Below, in pieces: positions 1 through 4,402 of a stretch of 5,017 nt of DNA (position 1 is its first letter; each line of letters opens with the position of its first letter). The notes under the pieces were generated by a model, which had not been told where the DNA came from, made no database searches, and saw only the letters and a program-made list of their open reading frames with translations. Origin of the DNA: DATCZB01 sp035513215 (lineage in GTDB: Bacteria; Pseudomonadota; Gammaproteobacteria; Steroidobacterales; Rariloculaceae); contig DATKCK010000040.1 of the NCBI GenBank assembly GCA_035513215.1, positions 1 to 5,017 of the forward strand, in the 5' to 3' direction. The position numbers and the translations under genes were made by a program.

Positions 1-155
1 GCATGCCGACTTCCTATCGGCGCCATGTCGATGATCTCTCCGTCGATCAGCTCCACGCGCGCGTCCGGCGACAAGAGACCCACCTCCGCCATCCGGTAGT
101 ACTCGTCGACCGTCAATCGATGGCGTCGCGGCCACGTTTCAGGGGTGACGTTCAC
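1..155 (-). CDS. Uma2-family endonuclease, N-terminal part (runs off the left edge)
   Basis: The minus strand encodes 51 codons from a GTG at 155 to the window edge. The translation contains LTVDEYYRMAEVGLL, then a PDARVELIDGEIIDM segment, then PIGSRH. This is the N-terminal signature of the Uma2/DUF820 family (PD-(D/E)XK nuclease fold): an early LTVDEYYRM segment, the RVELIDGEI strand pair, and a histidine after the PIGS turn. The catalytic core lies beyond the window. The GTG is preferred because GAGAGG lies 4 bases upstream and no in-frame ATG precedes the conserved region. It is the last gene of the leftward series and is about 114 bases from the upstream gene, so it probably has its own promoter. 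Cellular roles of Uma2 proteins are poorly known; nuclease activity is inferred from the family. Confidence 0.8.
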   Translation of the reverse strand, partial: MNVTPETWPRRHRLTVDEYYRMAEVGLLSPDARVELIDGEIIDMAPIGSRH

Positions 156-201
156 GGAACCTCTCGAGAGCGAATATGGCAAAGGATAGCAGAGGCCGCG
201 A

Positions 202-223
202 GGCTCGAATCCGGCTGTTGCGG
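202..223. repeat. Dispersed repeat copy 1 (between the nucleotidyltransferase gene and uma2)
   Basis: This 22-base stretch matches 2177-2197 with one gap and one mismatch. Both copies begin GGCTCGAATC and end GTTGCGG. Both lie in short intergenic gaps, at similar distances upstream of a leftward gene (Uma2 here, vapB at the other copy). The T-loop-like GGCTCGAATCC could recall a tRNA 3' end, but no tRNA body is present. The function is unknown; it may mark duplicated flanks. Confidence 0.5.
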
Positions 224-224
224 C

Positions 225-246
225 TCGAAAGTCAGCTCGCGTATAT
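225..246 (-). repeat. Short repeat of the 3' end and downstream flank of vapC
   Basis: Positions 232-246 match 1380-1394 at 14 of 15 bases. The latter encodes the last residues and stop of VapC (MYAS-stop). Similarity continues more loosely into the downstream flank (about 225-231 against 1372-1379). Here the minus strand would read IYAS-stop, preceded by DILKREGVTLG, in a frame that overlaps the end of the nucleotidyltransferase gene. It could be the last trace of another gene with the same 3' flank. The match is too short to exclude chance. Confidence 0.35.
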
Positions 247-269
247 CCCAAGTGTCACGCCTTCGCGCT

Positions 270-1049
270 TCAGGATGTCGTCCGCTTCGGCATCGCCTGC
301 CGCTGCGCACGCCTCTTCTGCGTGACCTCCTCGACAATCTGCGGCCAGCGTTGCCTGTGCAGCGCGGACGTGGTCCGGAAATCTTCCAGCGGCACGGCTT
401 CGAGGGCATCGATGCCGCACAGCAGGAACACGCGCACGGCGGCAATGTCGGCGGCGATCTCCGCGACCCTCTCGAGCAGCTTGAGGCCCAATCGTTCTCC
501 GCGCTCGTTTATCTCCCGCCGAATGAACGCACGCGCCACATCCACGGCTAGCCGGGCCTGGGCGATTCCTGCCCTGGTTCGCTTTTCGGGCAGCAGATCG
601 AGGTTCTGGATGCGGCTGTCCAGGACGTCGATCGGATGAATCACGCGCAGGCGGCCGATGTCCGGCACATCCATCTCCACAGCCCGGCGAGCCAGGTCCT
701 TGGTGGTCAGGCCGACGACACCCGACAGAAAGTCCACCTGTTTCACGGCGCCGCTCTTCGAACGATGTGTGACCTTGCCTGTCTGCGGTGTCGACTCGTC
801 GAGCCCGGGGATCCACGTGTTCCAGCCGAGCCGCTTGCCGAGATCCCTGGCAAGCGCCGAATCGCCGATGAAGTCTGCATCGGCCGTCACACCGGCGTCG
901 AGATCGGCGGGCCGCTCGACTTCCAGATGATCGGCCCAAAAGGCCAGCGCCTGCCCGCCGACGAGAAGACCCCGCGGCGAGCAGATGCTCAGTATTTTCC
1001 TTACGTCCTCCGGGGTTAGCGGGGCCTCGGTGTCGCGCTCATTCGTCAT
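270..1049 (-). CDS. Nucleotidyltransferase-fold protein, putative toxin partner of the Phd-type antitoxin
   Basis: This 259-residue protein shows the outline of a DNA polymerase beta-type nucleotidyltransferase: LLVGGQALAFWAD (GG at 31-32), a DLD triplet at 49-51 as the metal-binding pair, and a third acidic residue at D106 in KQVDFLSG. A helical C-terminal half follows (about 134-215), with VIHPIDVLDSRIQNL. AbiEii/MenT-like toxins and some antitoxins share this fold and would transfer a nucleotide to RNA or protein; the substrate here cannot be read. The ATG at 1049 lies inside the phd gene and overlaps it by 11 bases, so the two genes should be cotranscribed and translationally coupled. The second position, behind an autoregulating antitoxin, suggests the toxin role. 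No clear ribosome binding site is seen. I am fairly sure of the fold, but the family and activity are inferred. Confidence 0.75.
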   Translation of the reverse strand: MTNERDTEAPLTPEDVRKILSICSPRGLLVGGQALAFWADHLEVERPADLDAGVTADADFIGDSALARDLGKRLGWNTWIPGLDESTPQTGKVTHRSKSGAVKQVDFLSGVVGLTTKDLARRAVEMDVPDIGRLRVIHPIDVLDSRIQNLDLLPEKRTRAGIAQARLAVDVARAFIRREINERGERLGLKLLERVAEIAADIAAVRVFLLCGIDALEAVPLEDFRTTSALHRQRWPQIVEEVTQKRRAQRQAMPKRTTS

Positions 1050-1302
1050 CGAAGCTGCCGGGCGAGCCCACCATGCGGGCCGCCCTCGCGCTGTCGGGAG
1101 GAATCATGTGCTTAGCGCCCCACGACGCGTTCGGGCCCTCGGCCACGCCGCGCGCCTCGAGCGACTCGACGAGGCGCGGAGACATCATTACGGCGACGAG
1201 CCGCCCGTGCTTCACGATATCGACACGGCCGAGGGCGGCGACGTCGTCGAGGAGTCCGCCGAAGCTGTTTTTCGCGTCGCTGGCTGAGATCCGTTTCGTC
1301 AT
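1039..1302 (-). CDS. Phd/YefM-type antitoxin
   Basis: This 87-residue protein begins MTKRISASDAKNSFGGLLDD, the N-terminal strand and helix of the Phd/YefM fold. VDIVKHGRLVAVMMSP (27-42) is the conserved strand pair that precedes the linker helix. The fold dimerises and binds operator DNA through its N-terminal half. Residues 55-87 (including WGAKHMIPPDSARAA and an acidic FDDE end) form the expected flexible toxin-binding tail. The length is normal for the family. The ATG at 1302 has no Shine-Dalgarno sequence, but a -10 element ends 7 bases upstream, so a leaderless mRNA is likely. The start codon itself lies inside the inverted-repeat operator. It should neutralise the overlapping downstream nucleotidyltransferase-fold protein and repress its own operon. 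Confidence 0.88.
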   Translation of the reverse strand: MTKRISASDAKNSFGGLLDDVAALGRVDIVKHGRLVAVMMSPRLVESLEARGVAEGPNASWGAKHMIPPDSARAARMVGSPGSFDDE

Positions 1303-1336
1303 TTGGCTATTTTAGCCAAATCATGCTGGAGAGCAA
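1301..1336 (-). promoter_or_regulatory. phd promoter with palindromic operator
   Basis: A perfect inverted repeat with 9-base arms (ATTTGGCTA, spacer TTT, TAGCCAAAT) spans 1301-1321. On the minus strand its centre supplies a -10 hexamer TAAAAT (1314-1309). A weak -35 TTGCTC (1336-1331) lies 16 bases upstream. The arm nearer the gene includes the first two bases of the phd ATG. A Phd-toxin complex bound here would block RNA polymerase directly and would cover the start codon. The repeat is seen directly; repressor binding is inferred from Phd/YefM autoregulation. Confidence 0.72.
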
Positions 1337-1350
1337 GTGACGGGGACGAT

Positions 1351-1371
1351 CCGCTGCCGAAGGCGGCGCGG
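1351..1371 (-). terminator. GC-rich hairpin after vapC, possible terminator or attenuator
   Basis: Read on the minus strand, CCGCGCCG, loop CCTT and CGGCAGCGG form an 8-base-pair stem with one bulged A. It begins 9 bases after the vapC stop codon and lies upstream of the phd promoter. No U-tract follows, so intrinsic termination may be weak. It may instead protect the vapBC mRNA 3' end or act together with Rho. Confidence 0.35.
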
Positions 1372-1379
1372 CTGGAAAA

Positions 1380-1859
1380 TCAGCTCGCGTACATCGGCGG
1401 CAGCTCGTGCACGGCGTCGGTCGCGACGAGGAACGGATCGACGGTGCGCACGCTGCCGTAGTGGCGGCCGTGCTCGAAGTCCTCGCTGTAGATCTCGCTG
1501 AGCTCGTTCACCTCGGCACAGGCCCAAAGATGGGCATCGAACCAGGAGAGCCCGTAGGCCGAGACACCCCGCAGCGCCGTTTTCAGGACCTGCTCGTCCG
1601 GATAGATGATCTGAAACTCCATCGTGAAGTTCTCGGCCTCGAGCCTCGCCCGGTCGGGCGGGAGGATCGATTGACCGCCGAGATCCGGCCGCGCGCGACT
1701 TGCGACGGCCACGAACTCGACGATCGACTGATGCGCGAGCACGAGCGAGCCCTCGTACGACCCTTGATCCAGCAACTCGCGCGCGATCCGCCGTTTAAAC
1801 GGAAAGCGCTGATCGAAGCTATAGATCAGGACGTTCGTGTCAACGAGGCTTGTAGTCAC
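1380..1859 (-). CDS. vapC: VapC-type PIN-domain ribonuclease toxin
   Basis: The 159-residue protein is a PIN-domain endoribonuclease, a family that cleaves tRNA or rRNA with Mg2+. The acidic site is visible: D7 in SLVDTNVLIYSFD, E48 in SIVEFV, D108 in WFDAHLWA and D127 in YSEDFEHGR. The family's terminal NPF-like motif appears as VDPF (140-143), followed by an extra 16-residue tail ending MYAS. The longest open frame begins further upstream inside vapB, but GTG at 1859 is chosen because the PIN strand begins 4-6 residues later and GAGGAG lies 10 bases upstream. The gene overlaps vapB by 20 bases, which indicates coupling. No active-site residue is missing, so the toxin looks functional. Confidence 0.93.
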   Translation of the reverse strand: MTTSLVDTNVLIYSFDQRFPFKRRIARELLDQGSYEGSLVLAHQSIVEFVAVASRARPDLGGQSILPPDRARLEAENFTMEFQIIYPDEQVLKTALRGVSAYGLSWFDAHLWACAEVNELSEIYSEDFEHGRHYGSVRTVDPFLVATDAVHELPPMYAS

Positions 1860-2139
1860 GCGTGTAGAGCTCCTCGCGCGTCCAGTCGCGCTCGGATTCG
1901 TCTTCCTTCGGCTCGATCCCAAGCTCTTGCGCGCGCTTGTCGACGTACGCCATCGACGCTCGGAAGAGCCGCTGCCGCTCCTCGGGACTGAGCTTCGGCC
2001 CGCTCCACGCGCCGGCCGGGACGAGCCGAATCCCGCCGGGCCGCGGCACGAACTCGAGCTCGTCGCCGGGCTTGATGCCGTACTGCTCGGCGATGCGCTT
2101 GGGGATCGTGATCTGGAGCTTGCTCGTGACCTTGGCCAT
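1840..2139 (-). CDS. vapB: VapB-type antitoxin, SpoVT/AbrB (MazE-like) fold
   Basis: The 99-residue protein opens with the swapped-hairpin DNA-binding domain of the SpoVT-AbrB family: MAKVTSKLQITIPKRIAEQY, then GIKPGDELEFVP (about 1-45). The C-terminal half (SPEERQRLFRASMAYVDKRAQELG, then an acidic EPKEDESERDW) is the expected toxin-wrapping region. It should neutralise the overlapping VapC and repress the operon as a dimer or VapBC complex. The ATG at 2139 has AAGGA directly abutting it, too close for an ordinary ribosome binding site. The promoter position instead predicts a leaderless transcript. The assignment is secure at family level. Confidence 0.93.
   Translation of the reverse strand: MAKVTSKLQITIPKRIAEQYGIKPGDELEFVPRPGGIRLVPAGAWSGPKLSPEERQRLFRASMAYVDKRAQELGIEPKEDESERDWTREELYTRDYKPR
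1870..1875 (-). promoter_or_regulatory. Ribosome binding site for vapC
   Basis: GAGGAG on the minus strand, inside the vapB coding region, ends 10 bases before the GTG at 1859. It decides the vapC start and implies that the toxin is translated by re-initiation while ribosomes finish vapB. Confidence 0.65.
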
Positions 2140-2140
2140 T

Positions 2141-2172
2141 CCTTACTCTAGCAAGGATGGATTCCTTGTCAA
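2141..2172 (-). promoter_or_regulatory. vapB promoter and imperfect palindromic operator
   Basis: On the minus strand there is a consensus -35 TTGACA (2172-2167), a 16-base spacer, and a -10 TAGAGT (2150-2145) that ends 6 bases before the vapB ATG. An imperfect 16-base palindrome (2141-2156, outer arms CCTT and AAGG, 12 of 16 positions symmetric) covers the -10 and is the likely VapB binding site. Transcription should start at or within a base or two of the A of ATG. Confidence 0.65.
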
Positions 2173-2176
2173 ACGC

Positions 2177-2197
2177 GGCTCGAATCGGCGGTTGCGG
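2177..2197. repeat. Dispersed repeat copy 2 (between mazF and vapB)
   Basis: This is the partner of the copy at 202-223: GGCTCGAATC, then GGCGGTTGCGG. It runs into the 9-base tandem array that follows and lies 38 bases upstream of the vapB start. Confidence 0.5.
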
Positions 2198-2217
2198 CGG
2201 TTGCGGCGGTTGCGGCG
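2186..2217. repeat. 9-base tandem repeat, CGGCGGTTG x 3.6
   Basis: Three exact copies of CGGCGGTTG are followed by a partial CGGCG. The array lies in the short gap between the mazF stop and the vapB promoter. The mazF C-terminus next to it is also low-complexity (GTAAGSTGSAGS). Copy number could vary by replication slippage. Confidence 0.85.
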
Positions 2218-2225
2218 CTCGCGAC

Positions 2226-2612
2226 CTACGATCCGGCCGACCCCGTCGAGCCGGCGGCGGTGCCGCGGGCACCGAGCACGAGATCGATACCGGCCCTGAC
2301 GCGATCGAGCTCCTCGGACGCCAGCCGCGCGGCCCACTCCTTAAGAAACCGCTTCTCGACGGCGACGAGCTGCGAGACGTTGGCGACCGAATCCTTCGAC
2401 AGCCCAGGCGGGCGCGCCGGCAGCAGCACGTTACCCGGCGAGCGCGCCCAGCTCAGGTTGCTCGTCAGCGGCACGCAGACGACGGTCAAGATCCTGCTGC
2501 GATTCAGCGCGTCGCCCTGGACCACGAGGACGGGGTTGCGATAGCTCGTGCCGGATCCCGCCGCGCCATCGAGCTCGACCCACCAGATCTCGCCCTGAAG
2601 CGCGCCTACCAC
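2226..2612 (-). CDS. mazF: MazF/PemK-family endoribonuclease toxin
   Basis: The 128-residue protein matches the MazF/PemK SH3-like fold throughout: GEIWWVELD at the N-terminus, YRNPVLVVQGDALNRS (24-39), VVCVPLTSNL (44-53), PGNVLLPA (59-66), and GLSKDSVANVSQLVAVEKRFL (70-90). R25 and T50 lie in the segments that hold the catalytic Arg and Thr of MazF, which cuts single-stranded mRNA at short sequence sites. The start is GTG at 2612, overlapping the antitoxin stop by 7 bases; the ribosome binding site is weak. The last 12 residues are a Gly/Ser/Ala tail beyond the usual end. The toxin appears intact. Confidence 0.93.
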   Translation of the reverse strand: MVGALQGEIWWVELDGAAGSGTSYRNPVLVVQGDALNRSRILTVVCVPLTSNLSWARSPGNVLLPARPPGLSKDSVANVSQLVAVEKRFLKEWAARLASEELDRVRAGIDLVLGARGTAAGSTGSAGS

Positions 2613-2842
2613 ATGCCCCGCTCGAGCGCTCGCCGCGCCGCGGCGGCGGCGAAAGGCTCCGGCGAGCCGCCGAGCTCGTCGCAGACGCGGCTCGCGATCT
2701 CCGTCAGCTCGTCCGGCGCATGGCGGGCGAGGTACTCGAGCAGCGCATCCGTGTAGAGCTCGCTGCGTGAGATCCGCATGCGGCGCGCCTGGCGCTCGGC
2801 GGCTTCGAAAACGTCGCCCCGCAGAGTCACTGCCGCTTTCAT
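2606..2842 (-). CDS. Ribbon-helix-helix antitoxin partner of MazF
   Basis: The 78-residue protein has a short N-terminal strand (MKAAVTLRGD), helix A (FEAAERQARRM, 12-22) and helix B (SRSELYTDALLEYLARH, 25-41). This is the ribbon-helix-helix layout of MazE-like and CopG-like antitoxins, whose dimers bind operator DNA. Residues 42-78 should bind and block MazF. The longer open frame to 2893 is rejected because the strand begins right after M at 2842 and a -10-like element sits at the proper distance. It shares promoter and message with mazF, which overlaps its end. Confidence 0.88.
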   Translation of the reverse strand: MKAAVTLRGDVFEAAERQARRMRISRSELYTDALLEYLARHAPDELTEIASRVCDELGGSPEPFAAAAARRALERGMW

Positions 2843-2848
2843 GACTTC

Positions 2849-2877
2849 AGTATGGTGAGAGGATCGCCGCGGGCCAG
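2849..2877 (-). promoter_or_regulatory. Possible promoter of the antitoxin-mazF pair
   Basis: CATACT (2854-2849, minus strand) is a 4-of-6 match to a -10 element and ends 7 bases before the antitoxin ATG. The best -35 at 17 bases, CTGGCC (2877-2872), is poor. It is listed because the geometry repeats that of the other three antitoxin promoters. Confidence 0.35.
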
Positions 2878-2882
2878 CCGCG

Positions 2883-2905
2883 TTTCCGGACAATTCGTCC
2901 AGAAA
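2883..2905. repeat. Inverted repeat upstream of the antitoxin-mazF pair
   Basis: TTTCCGGAC and GTCCAGAAA form 9-base arms with one mismatch around a 5-base AATTC loop. It sits between the decayed block and the antitoxin promoter, with no T-run on either side. It could be an operator, a protein-binding site or an insertion end. Its role is unknown. Confidence 0.5.
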
Positions 2906-2950
2906 TGCCGCCGTCCGCAGTCACGGCGCCGGACCTGCGCCGGCTGCCGG

Positions 2951-3517
2951 TCAGCCCGGCCTTGTCTTCCTGATCAGCGCCAGCACATCCGGGTTTTCGA
3001 GCCAGACATCCCGCATCTCCTCGCGGTAGATCCAGGCCTGGTCCTTGCCGCCGATACGGATGCCGAAATCCGCGATCTCGGGCCTGGCCGCGCGCTCGCG
3101 CATCAGATAGCGGCGAACCTCGGGCAGCCGGCGGACGGCCTGACGCGCCGCCTCGGCCCCCTCCTTTAGCCGGCCGAGGCGCACGAGCGCGAGCACCCTG
3201 CCATAGGGAATCTCGGCCAGCATGTCGTGCTCGAAGGCCGCGGCGAGCACGAGCGCCGCCTCGTCGTCGCCGTCGCGCAGCAGCAGGTTCATCAAACCCG
3301 CGCGCACGCCGTGATTGTCGCCGTGATTCAGCCGCAGCAGCAGCTCGGCGTCTCGATCTGCGCGAGCAGGTCCCGCGAGCAGGTTGCGAAAGCGCGCCAT
3401 GCCCTCCAGCCGGTCGGAAACGTAATCATCGGCATCACGGTTCGCGTAGCGCTCGAGCTCGACCCGGCGGGCGTGGAGCCGCGACAGCAGCGCACGCAGC
3501 CGCGGCGCATCAACCAC
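2951..3517 (-). pseudogene. Chimeric open frame: HepT (HEPN) toxin remnant fused to the C-terminus of a TPR-type protein
   Basis: The frame starts with GTG at 3517, overlapping the MntA-like stop by 8 bases, as usual for mntA-hepT. Residues 1-37 (VDAPRLRALLSRLHARRVE, then YANRDADDYVSD) resemble the HepT N-terminus. GMARFRNLLAG (39-49) resembles the catalytic RX4-6H segment, but the histidine is replaced (AG where VH is usual) and about 40 residues between the two parts are missing. From about residue 58, LRLNHGDNHGVRAGLMNLLL, then PYGRVLALVRLGR and YREEMRDVW near the end match the C-terminal repeats of bacterial TPR-like proteins with a DNQG motif. The frame is open for 188 residues, so a stable chimera could be made, but it cannot be an active HEPN RNase. 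Family calls are from remembered patterns. Confidence 0.6.
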
Positions 3518-3840
3518 GATGCACGGCCTGCCGCAGCCCGCGCAATCCGGCGCGAGTGCCGTCGCGCTCGAACGAGAGGAAATCGTGGTATGCCATGCGT
3601 GCGCGTACCTCCACCGCCACTCTCCGCTCCGGGTCGGTGTCCACCACCCGTCCCTTCGGTAACGACACGGCCTTTGATGGCGACAGGAAGCTCGTCGAGG
3701 AAGCGAAGCTCGAAGGGAGGCGCCCCCGGGCACGCACGCCCGAGCTCAACCATGAGATCGCGCAGCAGCGCGCCGCGGCGCTCGTCAGGGAAATCGGCCG
3801 CCGTCAGCACGGCCACATCGACGTCGCTGAGCGGTGTTGA
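3510..3840 (-). pseudogene. MntA-type nucleotidyltransferase antitoxin, truncated and frameshifted
   Basis: PLSDVDVAVL (minus strand, about 3834-3805) is the DXD half of the minimal nucleotidyltransferase motif GSX10DXD. The GS half is absent; the upstream codons instead belong to a VapC remnant. The frame continues through RGALLRDLMVELG and FELRFLDELPVAIKGRVV, then leaves the family. The continuation (RVVDTDPERRVAVEVRARM, then YHDFLSFE) is in another frame and runs to the stop at 3510. Removing one base at 3651 restores TEGRVVDTD, the usual EGRVLYERD-like junction. MntA proteins AMPylate and silence HepT; this copy cannot do so as read. It overlaps the HepT remnant downstream. Confidence 0.7.
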
Positions 3841-4003
3841 CGGCAACCCGACCGACTCATCGCCGTTGAGCGCAGTCTGCCAGCAGTCGACGAGCCTCAT
3901 GCTGCTCAGCATCGCGATTGACGGCATAAAGCAGCACATTGAGGTCGCCGGGGTGCCGCCGAGCGAGGCGCGCGCCGATAGATGATAAAATAGACTTGAT
4001 CAT
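3841..4003 (-). pseudogene. VapC (PIN-domain) N-terminal remnant with frameshift
   Basis: From about 3946 the minus strand reads DLNVLLYAVNRDAEQHEARRLL, the first strand and helix of a PIN toxin with its first acidic residue. This frame soon meets a stop (3857). In the next frame LNGDESVGLP (to 3841) continues the family pattern, so a shift of one inserted or two deleted bases occurred near 3868-3874, where TGCGCTC could be a loss of one GC unit. After GLP the PIN similarity ends and the MntA-like DXD segment begins. The upstream ATG at 4003 is in frame but its 19 codons are not PIN-like. No antitoxin gene is left for it. Confidence 0.65.
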
Positions 4004-4024
4004 AATCGATATATCCAGTATATC
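3996..4024 (+). promoter_or_regulatory. hipBA promoter with inverted-repeat operator
   Basis: TTGATC (3996-4001), a 17-base spacer and TATATC (4019-4024) form a plausible promoter. The -10 ends 7 bases before the hipB ATG, with no Shine-Dalgarno sequence between. GATATA and TATATC (4008-4013 and 4019-4024, 5-base spacer) are perfect inverted arms, one of which is the -10. A HipB dimer bound here would shut the operon. The AT-rich stretch 3980-4030 contrasts strongly with its surroundings. Confidence 0.65.
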
Positions 4025-4030
4025 TATGTT

Positions 4031-4402
4031 ATGCCAAAAGCCTCTCGAGCCCAGCAGACCCTGCCTCCGCCCGTCATTCGAGCGCTCGGCCAACTGGGCG
4101 AGCATTTAGCGATCGCGCGGACCCGGCGCAGGGAGTCCCAACGCGTCTGGGCCAAGCGCCTCGGCGTCTCCGTGCCGACGCTGATCCGCCTGGAGCGCGG
4201 CGATCCCGGCGTCGGCGCGGGTATCTATGCGACCGCGCTGTGGCTGATCGGCCGTGTCGGCGCGCTGGCCGAGATCGCGGCGCCCGAAACGGACCGGGGC
4301 GCACTGGAGAGCGACGTCCGCGAGGCACGCGAGCGACGCGCGGTCAGATCGAGGGCTTCGTCCGCGGCCCGCCTAGGCCGCCGGAAGCGCGGCCGTGACT
4401 GA
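4031..4402 (+). CDS. hipB: HipB-type helix-turn-helix antitoxin and repressor
   Basis: The 123-residue protein carries an XRE-type helix-turn-helix. LGEHLAIARTRRRESQRVWA (22-41) leads into KRLGVSVPTLIRLERGDPG (42-60), which covers the recognition helix region, followed by YATALWLIGRVGALAEI (66-82). The C-terminal tail (RRAVRSRASSAARLGRRKRGRD) is strongly basic and longer than that of the E. coli protein. It should bind the inverted repeat in its promoter and hold HipA inactive. It precedes and overlaps hipA by 8 bases. The ATG at 4031 fits the predicted leaderless start. The HipB call rests on the domain plus the HipA next door. Confidence 0.9.
   Translation: MPKASRAQQTLPPPVIRALGQLGEHLAIARTRRRESQRVWAKRLGVSVPTLIRLERGDPGVGAGIYATALWLIGRVGALAEIAAPETDRGALESDVREARERRAVRSRASSAARLGRRKRGRD

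Noticed and set aside
202..223. T-loop-like sequence suggesting a tRNA gene or tRNA-end integration site
   Set aside because: Only a GGCTCGAATCC motif is present. No acceptor, D or anticodon stems can be drawn around it, and no CCA end follows.
3..551. Long plus-strand open frame over the Uma2 and nucleotidyltransferase genes
   Set aside because: It is antisense to two recognised genes, Arg-rich with no family pattern, and typical of shadow frames in GC-rich DNA.
156..2226. Integron cassette array with attC sites between TA modules
   Set aside because: The gaps lack paired RYYYAAC/GTTRRRY core sites and the long imperfect palindromes of attC, and no integrase is in view.
2843..2893. Longer N-terminus for the mazF antitoxin from an ATG at 2893
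   Set aside because: The extra 17 residues are not ribbon-helix-helix-like, and the chosen start at 2842 fits both the fold and the promoter spacing.
2924..2942. Rho-independent terminator near the mazF pair (CGGCGC / GCGCCG)
   Set aside because: The stem is only 6 base pairs, with a 7-base loop and no T-run on either strand; common by chance in such GC-rich DNA.
3227..3985. 252-residue plus-strand open frame across the decayed block
   Set aside because: No recognisable protein pattern, Arg/Ser/Pro-rich composition, and the opposite strand holds clear family segments.
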